A stretch of DNA of 19,703 nucleotides, from assembly GCA_964430475.1 (NCBI GenBank), contig CAYSEQ010000014.1, positions 1 through 19,703 of the forward strand, read 5' to 3'. The translations under genes and the position numbers were made by a program. Under the pieces are notes generated by a model. That model did no database searches. It had not been told where the DNA came from and was given only the letters and a program-made list of their open reading frames with translations. Shown here piece after piece: positions 1 through 7,583 of this stretch; positions within the stretch are counted from its first letter, which is position 1; each line of letters opens with the position of its first letter. The DNA comes from CAYSEQ01 sp964430475 (GTDB lineage Bacteria > Patescibacteriota > Microgenomatia > UBA8517).

Positions 1-120
1 GGTTGATGGTTAATGGTTAAAAATTCTTGATTCTTAATTCTTGATTCTTGCTTCTCAATTCTAAAATTTTTAACTTTGAACTTTTAATTTTAAATTTTGA
101 ACTCTTAATTTATTCCACTG
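1..120. repeat. Degenerate short-repeat array, left edge
   Basis: This non-coding AT-rich stretch is built from short recurring words: GGTTGATGGTTAATGG near the edge, then repeated TTCTTGAT/TTCTTAAT/TTCTTGCT units, then AACTTTGAAC and AATTTTAAATTTTGAAC units. The same modules appear in the same order on the other strand at about 16697-16784. I see no gene in it. The array may continue beyond the left edge. Confidence 0.7.
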
Positions 121-127
121 AAAAACA

Positions 128-157
128 TTGGAAAAATTAAATAATCTTGTTTATACT
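128..157 (+). promoter_or_regulatory. Probable promoter of rseP
   Basis: A -35-like TTGGAA (128-133) lies 18 bases before a -10-like TATACT (152-157). The rseP ATG is at 166, so a start about 7 bases after the -10 would give an almost leaderless mRNA. No Shine-Dalgarno precedes the ATG, which fits. Confidence 0.5.
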
Positions 158-165
158 TAAAAACT

Positions 166-1266
166 ATGCTGGTCTCAATACTTATCTTTATAATAGTATT
201 GTCAATCTTAGTTTTAGTCCACGAGTTTGGTCACTTTCTTGCTGCCAGGCGCGCTAATATTTGGGTTGAAGAGTTTGGTTTTGGAATTCCTCCGAGAGTT
301 TGGGGTAAAAAGATTGGTGAAACCCTTTACTCTCTAAATCTTTTGCCTTTTGGAGGTTTTGTAAAGCTACATGGTGAGAATTTGGAAGAAGCAGTACAGA
401 ATCCGGAAAGAGCATTTATAAATAAAGATAAAAAAACTAGGATATTGATTGTTGTTGCGGGAGTATTTATGAATTTTATCCTCGCAATCCTAGCATTTTC
501 CTTCGTATATTCTTTTAGCGGGATACCAAGGGAAACTGGCAAGGTAAAAATTGTTGAAGTCATGGAGGGTTCTCCAGCAAAGGAGTCCGGGCTTAAAAGA
601 GATGATTTAATAAGAAAGGTCAACGCTCTACCTGTTACAACCAATGAAGAATTTATAAAAATTATAGAAGGGCTGAAAGGTAAAGAAGTTATCTTGGAGG
701 TTGAAAGACAAGATGGAGTTTACGAGATTAAAGCCATTCCTCGTGAGAATCCTCCTCCCCAAGAGGGAGCCTTGGGAGTGATTATTACTTCTTCTGAAAT
801 TTATTATCCGCCCTTTTGGCAAAGGCCATTTTGGGGTGTGTACTTTGGCTTCAAGGAAGCAATATTTTGGGGTAAGGTAGTTGTTGAAGGTTTATACAAG
901 ACGATTTATGGACTTTTTGCAGGTATTGTTCCAAAGGATATAGCCGGTCCTGTCGGTATTTTTGCCATGACCCAAGAAATATCAAAATTTGGCATTTTAG
1001 CGTTGGTAAATTTCATAGGAATTTTGTCCGTAAACTTGGCAATATTAAATATCATTCCCTTTCCTGCGCTTGATGGCGGAAGACTCTTTTTTATAATCAT
1101 TGAATCAATCTTTGGTAAAAAGGTTATCCCAAAAGTTGAGGCGGCAATCCACACTGTTGGTCTTGTTATTCTAATACTTTTGGCTTTCATCGTCACTTTT
1201 TATGATATTCAAAGACTAATCCTGTCAGGCGGAATCACTGGTTATCTAGAATCGGTAATGAAATAA
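166..1266 (+). CDS. rseP: RseP-type membrane zinc metalloprotease (site-2 protease, M50)
   Basis: This is an intramembrane zinc protease that cuts transmembrane segments, classically anti-sigma factors and leftover signal peptides. The first membrane helix (about residues 1-22) carries the zinc motif HEFGH (H19, E20, H23). A second hydrophobic segment lies at about 92-117. One PDZ domain follows at about 124-192, and the third zinc-ligand motif NIIPFPALDGG is at 295-305 with D303. More hydrophobic segments follow to the C-terminus. At 366 residues with a single PDZ domain it is shorter than E. coli RseP (two PDZ domains) and like the one-PDZ form of many bacteria. It lies just before proS, an order also seen in other bacteria. 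The start at 166 agrees with the -10 box just upstream. No anti-sigma substrate gene is visible in the window. Confidence 0.95.
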   Translation: MLVSILIFIIVLSILVLVHEFGHFLAARRANIWVEEFGFGIPPRVWGKKIGETLYSLNLLPFGGFVKLHGENLEEAVQNPERAFINKDKKTRILIVVAGVFMNFILAILAFSFVYSFSGIPRETGKVKIVEVMEGSPAKESGLKRDDLIRKVNALPVTTNEEFIKIIEGLKGKEVILEVERQDGVYEIKAIPRENPPPQEGALGVIITSSEIYYPPFWQRPFWGVYFGFKEAIFWGKVVVEGLYKTIYGLFAGIVPKDIAGPVGIFAMTQEISKFGILALVNFIGILSVNLAILNIIPFPALDGGRLFFIIIESIFGKKVIPKVEAAIHTVGLVILILLAFIVTFYDIQRLILSGGITGYLESVMK

Positions 1267-1294
1267 TGCTTTGAGGTTAGATTTTAAAAGGAGT

Positions 1295-2749
1295 ATGGAT
1301 AAGTTTGAAAAAAAACTCCTCACAAAAAAAAGTAAAGACCTTTCTCGCTGGTATACTGAGGTGGTTCAACTTGCAAAGCTTGCTGACTACGGGCCAGTTA
1401 GAGGAACAATGGTCATTAGGCCTTATGGTTATGCAATTTGGGAAAATGTCCAGAATGCGTTTAACAAAATGATTAAAGCCGATGGGGTTGAAAATGCTTA
1501 TTTTCCTCTTTTTATTCCTTACTCGCTTCTAAGAAAAGAAAAAGAACATGTTGAAGGTTTTTCTCCAGAGCTTGCCTTGGTGACAATTGGAGGAGGGGAA
1601 GAGTTAAAGGAGCCATTAGTGGTTAGACCTACATCTGAGATGATTATGTATGAGATGTACTCAAAGTGGATTCAGTCTTGGCGCGATCTTCCGGTAAAAA
1701 TTAACCAATGGAACAATGTGGTTAGGTGGGAAAAAAGGACTTATCTTTTTTTGAGAACATTGGAATTTTTATGGCAAGAAGGCCATTGTGCTCACGCAAC
1801 ACACGAAGAATCCATGCAGATGGTTTTAAGGGCACTTGAGTGGTACAGACAGATTTATGAGGATTATTATGCTATTCCAGTTCTAACTGGTATTAAAAGT
1901 GAGTCTGAGAAATTTGCGGGGGGTGTAGCGACTTACGCAGTGGAATGTTTGATGCCAGACGGGAAGGCTCTACAAGGAGCAACTTCTCACGACCTTGGAC
2001 AGAATTTCTCAAAGGCTTTAAATATTAAGTTTCAGGATAAAAAAGGTCGGTCAAAGTTTGTTTGGCAAAATTCATGGGGTTTAGCCACCCGTTCTATTGG
2101 CGCAGTTATTTTGGTGCATGGAGATGACAACGGATTGGTTTTGCCTCCGAAAGTTGCTCCCACAAAAGTAGCTATAATTCCTATTTTAGGAAAAAAGGAC
2201 ACAGAAATAATTAAATATGCTTGGAGGGTAAAATCAGAGATTGAGAAGACCTTGAGTAGCTATCCCGGAAAAGTAGAAATTCTTGATGATGTTGAAAAAA
2301 GTTTTGGTTGGAGAGTCAACGAAGCCGAAATTAGGGGGATCCCGATCCAAATTGAGGTTGGTTTAAGAGAATACCAGGAAAAAACGGTACTGCTTACTGG
2401 ACGGGTTGGCGATATTTCAAAAAAAATGCTGAGGTTTTCTGAAGTTGGTGAAGGGGTAGAGGAGCTACTTGGAGTAGTACAAACAAGAATGTACGAGAAG
2501 GCCAAAAGGTTCTTGGATGAAGACATTCGTGAAGCTTTGGATTACAACGAGTTTAAAGAAATTATGAGGAAAAAGCGTGGATTTATAAAAGCCTTTTGGT
2601 GTGAGAACCCTGCCTGTGAGGCAAAAATTAAAGAGGAGACTAAAGCTACTACAAGAGTGAAGCTCTTGGATGCTAAACAAGAAAGTGGTAAATGTATTTA
2701 TTGCAAGAAAGGTGCTAAATTTAAGTGGTATTTTGCCCAAGCGTATTAG
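1295..2749 (+). CDS. proS: Prolyl-tRNA synthetase, archaeal/eukaryotic type
   Basis: This class II synthetase charges tRNA-Pro. The protein is about 484 residues and begins directly with the catalytic core (YTEVVQLAKLADY, then VRGTMVIRPYGYAIWE). It has class II signatures in RPTSEMIMYEMYSKW and in the RWEKRT...EFLWQEGHCAHAT stretch. The long editing insertion of bacterial-type ProRS is absent. The C-terminal zinc-type module has cysteines at about C436, C441, C467 and C470 and ends in KWYFAQAY, the tyrosine-ended tail typical of the archaeal/eukaryotic form. That form also occurs in scattered bacteria. An in-frame TTG at 1271 would add 8 residues; I prefer the ATG at 1295 because the sequence from MDKFEKKL resembles usual N-termini. 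A GGAG lies almost against this ATG, too close to be an ordinary ribosome site. The gene follows rseP by 28 bases and is probably co-transcribed. Confidence 0.93.
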   Translation: MDKFEKKLLTKKSKDLSRWYTEVVQLAKLADYGPVRGTMVIRPYGYAIWENVQNAFNKMIKADGVENAYFPLFIPYSLLRKEKEHVEGFSPELALVTIGGGEELKEPLVVRPTSEMIMYEMYSKWIQSWRDLPVKINQWNNVVRWEKRTYLFLRTLEFLWQEGHCAHATHEESMQMVLRALEWYRQIYEDYYAIPVLTGIKSESEKFAGGVATYAVECLMPDGKALQGATSHDLGQNFSKALNIKFQDKKGRSKFVWQNSWGLATRSIGAVILVHGDDNGLVLPPKVAPTKVAIIPILGKKDTEIIKYAWRVKSEIEKTLSSYPGKVEILDDVEKSFGWRVNEAEIRGIPIQIEVGLREYQEKTVLLTGRVGDISKKMLRFSEVGEGVEELLGVVQTRMYEKAKRFLDEDIREALDYNEFKEIMRKKRGFIKAFWCENPACEAKIKEETKATTRVKLLDAKQESGKCIYCKKGAKFKWYFAQAY

Positions 2750-2803
2750 AATTTAAGTATTTTTAATTTCTTGGCTGGACTTAAAAGGTATTTAAAGATC
2801 CCC

Positions 2804-2832
2804 TTGTGAGGACTTTTTAGAATTGCTATATT
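2804..2832 (+). promoter_or_regulatory. Promoter of the HIT-yqeY-ybeY operon
   Basis: TTGTGA (2804-2809) and TATATT (2827-2832) are separated by exactly 17 bases, a good sigma-70 arrangement. The expected start is near 2839, leaving a leader of about 29 bases before the HIT ATG at 2868. It sits in the 118-base gap after proS. Confidence 0.55.
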
Positions 2833-2867
2833 AAATTTAAAGAAGACATAAAAACCTAATAAATAAT

Positions 2868-3191
2868 ATGCAAGAAGATTGTATTTTTTGCAAAATTGCG
2901 AAAGGTGAAACCCAAACGAAATTAGAAAAGGAGACTGAAAATTTGGTTGTCTTCAAAGATATAAATCCCCAAGCCTCCATTCATCTTTTAATAGTTCCCA
3001 AAGGTCATGTTAAATATATGTCTGAACTTGATGAAAAAATTTGGAATGAGATAAAAGATGTTGCAGTAGGAATTGCTCGAGCAAAAGGACTTACTGGTTT
3101 TCGCATTGTTATCAATCAGGGCGATGCGGCGCAAATAAGCCATCTTCATGTACATTTCTTAGGCGATGTCTCTGTTGACAGGGCGGTATGA
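2868..3191 (+). CDS. HIT-family (histidine triad) nucleotide-binding protein
   Basis: Histidine triad proteins of the HINT branch are small homodimeric hydrolases acting on nucleoside phosphoramidates and aminoacyl-adenylates. The 107-residue protein has the family's usual length. It opens with the typical CIFCKI (C5, C8), has DINPQASIHLLIVPKGH in the middle, and carries the catalytic HLHVH at residues 92-96. The remaining partners of the metal site often seen in HINT proteins are not certain here. The stop codon overlaps the start of the next gene by four bases (ATGA at 3188-3191), which implies translational coupling with the YqeY-like gene. No Shine-Dalgarno precedes the ATG at 2868. Confidence 0.92.
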   Translation: MQEDCIFCKIAKGETQTKLEKETENLVVFKDINPQASIHLLIVPKGHVKYMSELDEKIWNEIKDVAVGIARAKGLTGFRIVINQGDAAQISHLHVHFLGDVSVDRAV

Positions 3192-3649
3192 TTGCTCAGA
3201 CAATTGGCAAGGAAATTACGAAGGCTCTTAAGTCCCGCGACGAGGTTAGACTTTCAACTCTTAGGCTTTTATCTTCTGCCATTAATTACGAAAGAATTGC
3301 CAAACAGCACGATCTAAGTGAAAAAGAAGAGTGGGAGGTAGTAAGAAGAGAAATTAGGAGAAGGAGAGAGGCGATTGATGCCTATCTAAAAGCCGGAGCT
3401 AGCGAAAAAGCTCGAAAGGAAGAGGAAGAACTTAAAATTTTAGAAGAGTTTTTGCCGGGTGAGCTTTCAGAAGAAGAGATTTCAAAGATTATAGATGAAG
3501 TTATTTCTTCTAAGCATTTTGATGGGTTAAAAGATTTTGGTAAGGTGATGGGTGAAGTGATGGGAAGAGTTTCTGGAAGAGCGGAAGGGAAAAAAGTTTC
3601 GGAGTTAGTCAACTTAAAGCTTAAAAGCATTGCCGAAGACAAAAAATAA
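3188..3649 (+). CDS. GatB/YqeY domain protein
   Basis: The 153-residue protein matches the stand-alone YqeY family, which is related to the tail domain of the GatB subunit of tRNA-dependent amidotransferase. Family landmarks are the N-terminal ALKSRDEVRLSTLRLLSSAI, the charged helix EVVRREIRRRREAIDAY, the LKILEEFLPGELSEEEI segment, and the C-terminal DFGKVMGEVMGRVSGRAEGKKVSELV. The family is thought to bind tRNA or assist amidation, but its function is not settled. I see no gatA/B/C genes in this window. Translation is coupled to the HIT gene by a 4-base overlap, and the stop is 7 bases before the preferred ybeY ATG. Confidence 0.88.
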   Translation: MIAQTIGKEITKALKSRDEVRLSTLRLLSSAINYERIAKQHDLSEKEEWEVVRREIRRRREAIDAYLKAGASEKARKEEEELKILEEFLPGELSEEEISKIIDEVISSKHFDGLKDFGKVMGEVMGRVSGRAEGKKVSELVNLKLKSIAEDKK

Positions 3650-3656
3650 ATACTCC

Positions 3657-4031
3657 ATGATAAAAATTTATATAGAGGGGCAGCCAATTTATTCCCTAAA
3701 TATACCTAAATTAAAAAAAAGAATTAAAGAATTTTTAAAGAAAAAGGGTATTGTCTCAAATACTATCTTGAGTGTATCTTTAGTAGGGGAGAAAGAGATG
3801 AGACGCTTAGGTGAAAGATATTTGAAAAGTCCTAAAATACATAGCGTTTTGTCCTTTTCTTTCTTGGAAAAAAAATCAGATTTTGTCTATCCTCCGGGTT
3901 TTTCAAATTACATTGGAGAGATAGTTATCTGTTATCCAAAAGCAGTAAAAGAGGCAGAAAGTGAAAAAAGGTTAATAGACGAAAAGATTTTTGATCTTGT
4001 CGAGCATGGGATTACTCATTTGTTAGCTTAA
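3657..4031 (+). CDS. ybeY: YbeY-type rRNA-maturation endoribonuclease, C-terminus cut short
   Basis: YbeY is a zinc-dependent endoribonuclease for 16S rRNA processing and ribosome quality control. The protein from ATG 3657 is 124 residues. Family landmarks are VSLVGEKEMRRLGERYL, SVLSFSF, and IGEIVICYPKAVKEAE, then the metal motif starting EHGITHLL. The usual motif is HGxLHLxGxDH, with three histidines binding zinc. Here the frame stops right after HLLA, so the conserved glycine and third histidine are missing. One extra base near 4026 would read HLLGLKVHR and then stop; that recovers a Gly and a His, but the His is one residue farther than usual. It is therefore a truncated gene, a sequencing indel, or an unusual variant. 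A TTG at 3630, inside yqeY, is an alternative start that I consider less likely. Confidence 0.75.
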   Translation: MIKIYIEGQPIYSLNIPKLKKRIKEFLKKKGIVSNTILSVSLVGEKEMRRLGERYLKSPKIHSVLSFSFLEKKSDFVYPPGFSNYIGEIVICYPKAVKEAESEKRLIDEKIFDLVEHGITHLLA

Positions 4032-4061
4032 AGTCCATAGATAGAGAAGAGTTTTTATTTA

Positions 4062-4067
4062 TATATT
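4062..4067 (+). promoter_or_regulatory. Possible -10 element before dnaX
   Basis: TATATT at 4062-4067 ends 8 bases before the dnaX ATG at 4076, so a start there would give a leaderless mRNA. I see no good -35 at 16-18 bases, and no Shine-Dalgarno, so this is tentative. Confidence 0.35.
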
Positions 4068-4075
4068 TTAAGTTT

Positions 4076-5668
4076 ATGACTTTATATTTGAAGTACAGAC
4101 CGCAAACACTTAATGAATTGGACATAGAGGAAGTAAGGGATTCACTTAAGAAGATTCTTTCATCAGGGAAGATTCCTCATGCCCTTATTTTTTCCGGTCC
4201 GAAAGGAACAGGAAAGACATCAGCGGCAAGGATACTTGCAAAGGTGGTAAACTGCGAAGATCCTCAAAAAGATGGCGAGCCTTGTAATCGTTGTGATCAA
4301 TGCTTAACAATTGCGCGGGGTGAAAATCTTGATGTTTTGGAACTTGACGCGGCAAGCCACCGGGGGATTGATGATGTCAGAGCCTTGAGGGAAGCAGTAA
4401 AGCTAGCAAGCACTAAAGCCAAGAAAAAGGTTTATATCATTGATGAAGCTCACATGCTTACACTTGAGGCATCAAACGCTTTACTTAAAACATTGGAAGA
4501 ACCGCCTCCCCATGTTGTTTTTATTCTTGCAACCACTAATCCTGAAAAACTTATTCCCACGATTAGGTCAAGAGCTACAGAGATAATTTTTAGAAAAGCT
4601 CTTGTTCCTGAAATTGTAAGATCGCTAAAAAGGGTAATAAAAGGAGAAAAGTTAGATGCGGAGGAGCATGTTTTGGAAATGCTTGCCCAAGCTAGTGATG
4701 GTTCATTTAGGGATGCAGTTAAGATTCTTGAACAGATTATCCTTGAAGGCAAAAAACTTGTTGATGAGGAAGTTTCGGAATTTTTATTTACCAAGAAGGT
4801 TTTTGTTGCAGATGAGTTTTTGAAGCTCTTGGCGGATTCTGATGCCAAAAACGCCTTGTTAAAAGTGGAAGAGGCCTTATCGAAGGGAATGTCTATTAAG
4901 AGTTTACTTAACCTTCTTGTGTCTAGGTTAAGAAAAGCACTTCTTGCGAAGTATGGTCTTGAAGGTGAAGACTTAAGTGAGTTTTCAAAGAATGATATTA
5001 TCGCTCTTTTGAAACTTTTTGACAAAGTCGCATTAGAGGTTTCTTCAGCCGTCTTAGAGCAGGTTCCTCTTGAGACAGCAATTGTTGAGTGGTGTGCTGG
5101 GAAATCCAGAGGAAATTTAAAAAAAGAAAGTAGAAATTTTGAGAGGGAAAAGGAATCTCCTCATAAACCTGAGACTGAAATTTTAAGTGAGACTTCCGAG
5201 GTTAAGGAAGATTTTCTTGAAGAAAAGGCAGATATTAATAAGGATGAAGAAGAAAAAACTAAAAAGGCTTTTAAAAAAATAGATGAGAGTTTATGGAAGA
5301 AAATTTTAACAGAGATTAAACCTAAAAATGCCTCAACAGAGGCACTTCTTAGAGCTTCTCAACCTCTTTCTTATAAGAAAGGGACATTAACACTTGGCGT
5401 CTACTACCGTTTTCATAAGGAACGCTTGGAAACCCATCCCCATAGGGATATTCTTGAAAAAACTTTGGGCGAGGTTCTGGGTGATTCGGTTAAAGTGCTT
5501 TGTATCCTTACGCCTCCTCCTAAAGGTGCGGTTTTGACAGAACCTGAACGAGGGAAAGATAAGGAAGATAGGAGACCTGATGATTCTTTATCAGATGCAA
5601 ATTCAGTTTTGACTAAGGATAATGAAAAAGATATAATAGAGATCGCTAGAGAAATTTTTGGAAGTTAA
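4076..5668 (+). CDS. dnaX: DNA polymerase III subunit gamma/tau
   Basis: DnaX is the ATPase of the clamp-loader complex that loads the sliding clamp for replication. The 530-residue protein has Walker A GPKGTGKTS (41-49), the zinc cysteines C60, C70, C73 and C76, LDAASHRGIDDVR, and Walker B IIDEAH (121-126). The arginine sensor region reads TIRSRATEI, with Ala where most family members have Cys in the SRC motif; the arginine is kept. A highly charged linker covers about residues 345-398, followed by a C-terminal domain (about 400-485) and a charged tail. At the linker/C-terminal boundary there is a run of seven A (5273-5279): slippage in either direction meets a stop within three codons, so a gamma-like product of about 400 residues is conceivable. 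The stop is two bases before ybaB. Confidence 0.96.
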   Translation: MTLYLKYRPQTLNELDIEEVRDSLKKILSSGKIPHALIFSGPKGTGKTSAARILAKVVNCEDPQKDGEPCNRCDQCLTIARGENLDVLELDAASHRGIDDVRALREAVKLASTKAKKKVYIIDEAHMLTLEASNALLKTLEEPPPHVVFILATTNPEKLIPTIRSRATEIIFRKALVPEIVRSLKRVIKGEKLDAEEHVLEMLAQASDGSFRDAVKILEQIILEGKKLVDEEVSEFLFTKKVFVADEFLKLLADSDAKNALLKVEEALSKGMSIKSLLNLLVSRLRKALLAKYGLEGEDLSEFSKNDIIALLKLFDKVALEVSSAVLEQVPLETAIVEWCAGKSRGNLKKESRNFEREKESPHKPETEILSETSEVKEDFLEEKADINKDEEEKTKKAFKKIDESLWKKILTEIKPKNASTEALLRASQPLSYKKGTLTLGVYYRFHKERLETHPHRDILEKTLGEVLGDSVKVLCILTPPPKGAVLTEPERGKDKEDRRPDDSLSDANSVLTKDNEKDIIEIAREIFGS

Positions 5669-5670
5669 AA

Positions 5671-5952
5671 ATGTTTGATAAATTTCAAAAAGCTAAAGAG
5701 CTTCTAAAACTTCGCCAACAAGTCAAAAAGGTTGAGGAGGAACTAAAAAAGGTTGTCCATACGGAAGAAAAAGACGGCGTTAAAGTAAGTATTAACGGAG
5801 CAATGAAGGTTACGGAATTTGAGATAGATGGCAAGCCACGCGATGATTTAAAGGATTTAATTAATAAAGCAATTGTAGAAGTTCGGAAAAAAGCCTATTC
5901 AAGGGCTTTAGAAATGAGTGGTGGGTTGGCAGGTCTTCTTGGAAAGCTCTAA
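5671..5952 (+). CDS. ybaB: YbaB/EbfC family nucleoid-associated protein
   Basis: YbaB/EbfC proteins are small dimeric DNA-binding proteins. The 93-residue protein has the family layout: a long N-terminal charged helix (KELLKLRQQVKKVEEELKKV), a beta core with VKVSINGAMKVTEFEID, and a C-terminal helix ending near EMSGGLAGLLGKL. It starts two bases after the dnaX stop, the common dnaX-ybaB order, so it is almost certainly co-transcribed and coupled. Family members often sit with recR, which here lies about 1 kb downstream beyond an inserted regulator gene. Confidence 0.92.
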   Translation: MFDKFQKAKELLKLRQQVKKVEEELKKVVHTEEKDGVKVSINGAMKVTEFEIDGKPRDDLKDLINKAIVEVRKKAYSRALEMSGGLAGLLGKL

Positions 5953-6003
5953 ATTTTATCTTTTAGGTTGAAATAAAGATATCTTTTTTGTTAAATTAGT
6001 GGG

Positions 6004-6031
6004 TTGATTTAGATATTTTTGTTGGTAAAAT
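6004..6031 (+). promoter_or_regulatory. Probable promoter of the winged-helix regulator gene
   Basis: TTGATT (6004-6009) and TAAAAT (6026-6031) are 16 bases apart. The expected start near 6038 leaves about six bases before the ATG at 6044, so the transcript would be nearly leaderless. It suggests that the regulator is expressed separately from dnaX-ybaB. Confidence 0.45.
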
Positions 6032-6043
6032 ACCTTAAAACTC

Positions 6044-6832
6044 ATGAGTGTAGAAAGAAGGTATCATTATTCTCAAGGAAGCGAGGTTTTAGAAAGCCCA
6101 AGAAACCCACAAGGCTTAGAGCATCCATCAAACCTCTCCCCAAGTTCTACAAGCATTCTTTTGATAACCGCAGGCGAATCTGATTCACCCTCTAAATATG
6201 AGAGTGCTCTTAAGAGAAGGGGACATACAGTAAATAGAATAGAAGATGGAAATTTAGACATAGAAGAATTCCATCAAAATAAGTTGGTAGTTGTTGATGC
6301 TACTTCCCCACACTCTAGTTGGCGCAAGATTGTAGAAGCCTTAAGAAGGGTTGATCCCCAAAAGCCTATCGTTTTGATAGTGGGAAAAGATAAGTACGAG
6401 AAACAAGCTATTGTCGGAGGAGATGAAAATATTCAAATTGTTACTTCTTCTAAAAGAGATAATAGAAAGCTTTTGAACTGTGTAGATACTTTATCTTCTG
6501 ACGGTTGGGAAATTGTCCTAAATTCTCCAAATCTTAATATTAACTTATTGGAAAAGAAAGTTGGCAGAACAACTTATCGAGCGGTTGAGAAAAATGGGGA
6601 AAGAAAAGTTCTTTCACGGAAGGTTGCGAGGCTACTCCAAGCTTTTATGGAGAGGGAAGGTGAAATTCTTACGCGACGTTATTTAATGAAAAAAGTTTGG
6701 GAAACGGATTATATGGGTGATACTCGAACCCTTGATGTACATGTTAGTTGGCTTAGAGAGGCAATAGAGAAAGATCCTTCAAAACCTGAAATTTTAAAGA
6801 CACTAAGGGGGTTAGGTTATCAGTTAGGTTAA
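6044..6832 (+). CDS. Orphan response-regulator-like protein with OmpR/PhoB winged helix
   Basis: The C-terminal part (about 186-262) is a clear OmpR/PhoB-type DNA-binding domain: LSRKVARLLQAFMEREGEILTR, the recognition region MGDTRTLDVHVSWLR, and the wing LRGLGYQLG. The middle (about 37-150) has the size and hydrophobic spacing of a receiver domain. A possible phosphoacceptor is D85 in LVVVDATSP, with P89 at the usual spacing. The acidic pair expected after the first strand is missing (LLITAGESD instead of a DD/DE motif), so phosphorylation may be lost or altered. The first 36 residues are polar and probably disordered. No histidine kinase is present in the window. Its position between ybaB and recR, genes often adjacent, and its own promoter suggest insertion into the replication/repair block. 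Target genes are unknown. Confidence 0.8.
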   Translation: MSVERRYHYSQGSEVLESPRNPQGLEHPSNLSPSSTSILLITAGESDSPSKYESALKRRGHTVNRIEDGNLDIEEFHQNKLVVVDATSPHSSWRKIVEALRRVDPQKPIVLIVGKDKYEKQAIVGGDENIQIVTSSKRDNRKLLNCVDTLSSDGWEIVLNSPNLNINLLEKKVGRTTYRAVEKNGERKVLSRKVARLLQAFMEREGEILTRRYLMKKVWETDYMGDTRTLDVHVSWLREAIEKDPSKPEILKTLRGLGYQLG

Positions 6833-6918
6833 GATGAAAAATACATAAGGAAGAAAACTCAAACAATAATTTCCTCAAACTTTTACTTTTCTTCTGAATA
6901 ATTTTAGAATTAAAAACT

Positions 6919-6927
6919 TGATATAAT
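6919..6927 (+). promoter_or_regulatory. Extended -10 promoter of recR
   Basis: TG (6919-6920), one base, then TATAAT (6922-6927) form an extended -10 element. The expected start near 6934 leaves about six bases before the recR ATG at 6940. No clear -35 is seen, as is usual for extended -10 promoters. Confidence 0.5.
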
Positions 6928-6939
6928 TAAGTTTAGAAA

Positions 6940-7563
6940 ATGAAAATTCCAAAAGCCATCAAAAATCTAATTGAATCATTTGAGAGATTGCCCGGCATTG
7001 GTCCAAGAACTGCCCAGAGACTGACCTTCTATCTTCTTCATGTTCCTCAAAACGAACTTGAGGAGTTTGCCTCCGCGATTTTGAACATTAAAAAACAGAC
7101 TAAGATTTGCTCAATCTGCCACAATGTCTCAGATGAAGACCCCTGTTTTATCTGTAGTGATCCAACAAGAGACAAGAAATTGGTGATGGTAATTGAGCAA
7201 CCATTGGATGTAATTGCAATTGAGAAAACAGCAAAGTTTAATGGTCTTTACCATGTGCTTCATGGAGCGATAAATCCTTTGGAAAATATTGGGCCTGACG
7301 AACTTTTTATAGAAGATTTAATAAAGAGGGTAAAGGATACAGAGATCAAAGAAGTAATAATTGCCACAAACCCCACAATGGAAGGTGATGCCACCGCGAT
7401 GTATATTGTAAAAAGAATAACACAGTTAGGCAACGGCAAGACAGTAAGGGTCACACGCCTAGGAATGGGAATTCCAACAGGAGCAGACCTTGAGTACGCT
7501 GATGAGACAACTCTTAGGGAAGCAATAGAGGGAAGAAGAGAAATTTTAGAAACTAAGCCCTAA
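6940..7563 (+). CDS. recR: Recombination protein RecR
   Basis: RecR works with RecO (and RecF) to load RecA on gapped DNA. The 207-residue protein has the normal length and order: helix-hairpin-helix LPGIGPRTAQRL (17-28), a four-cysteine zinc finger at C57, C60, C69 and C72, then a Toprim domain with MVIEQPLDVIAIE, the IIATNPTMEGDATAMYI segment, and the C-terminal TRLGMGIPTGADLEYAD stretch. It probably has its own extended -10 promoter. recF and recO are not in the window. The gene is separated from dnaX-ybaB by the winged-helix regulator. Confidence 0.96.
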   Translation: MKIPKAIKNLIESFERLPGIGPRTAQRLTFYLLHVPQNELEEFASAILNIKKQTKICSICHNVSDEDPCFICSDPTRDKKLVMVIEQPLDVIAIEKTAKFNGLYHVLHGAINPLENIGPDELFIEDLIKRVKDTEIKEVIIATNPTMEGDATAMYIVKRITQLGNGKTVRVTRLGMGIPTGADLEYADETTLREAIEGRREILETKP

Positions 7564-7583
7564 ATTTTTTAAATAATTTTACT

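Noticed and set aside
4450..5025. Minus-strand open frame of 191 codons inside dnaX
   Set aside because: It lies entirely opposite the conserved dnaX ATPase sequence; the protein is Ser/Phe/Leu-rich like an antisense shadow and has no recognisable motif.
5975..5986. AAAGATATCTTT palindrome followed by T after ybaB, as a terminator
   Set aside because: The stem has no GC support and leaves almost no loop; too weak to call.
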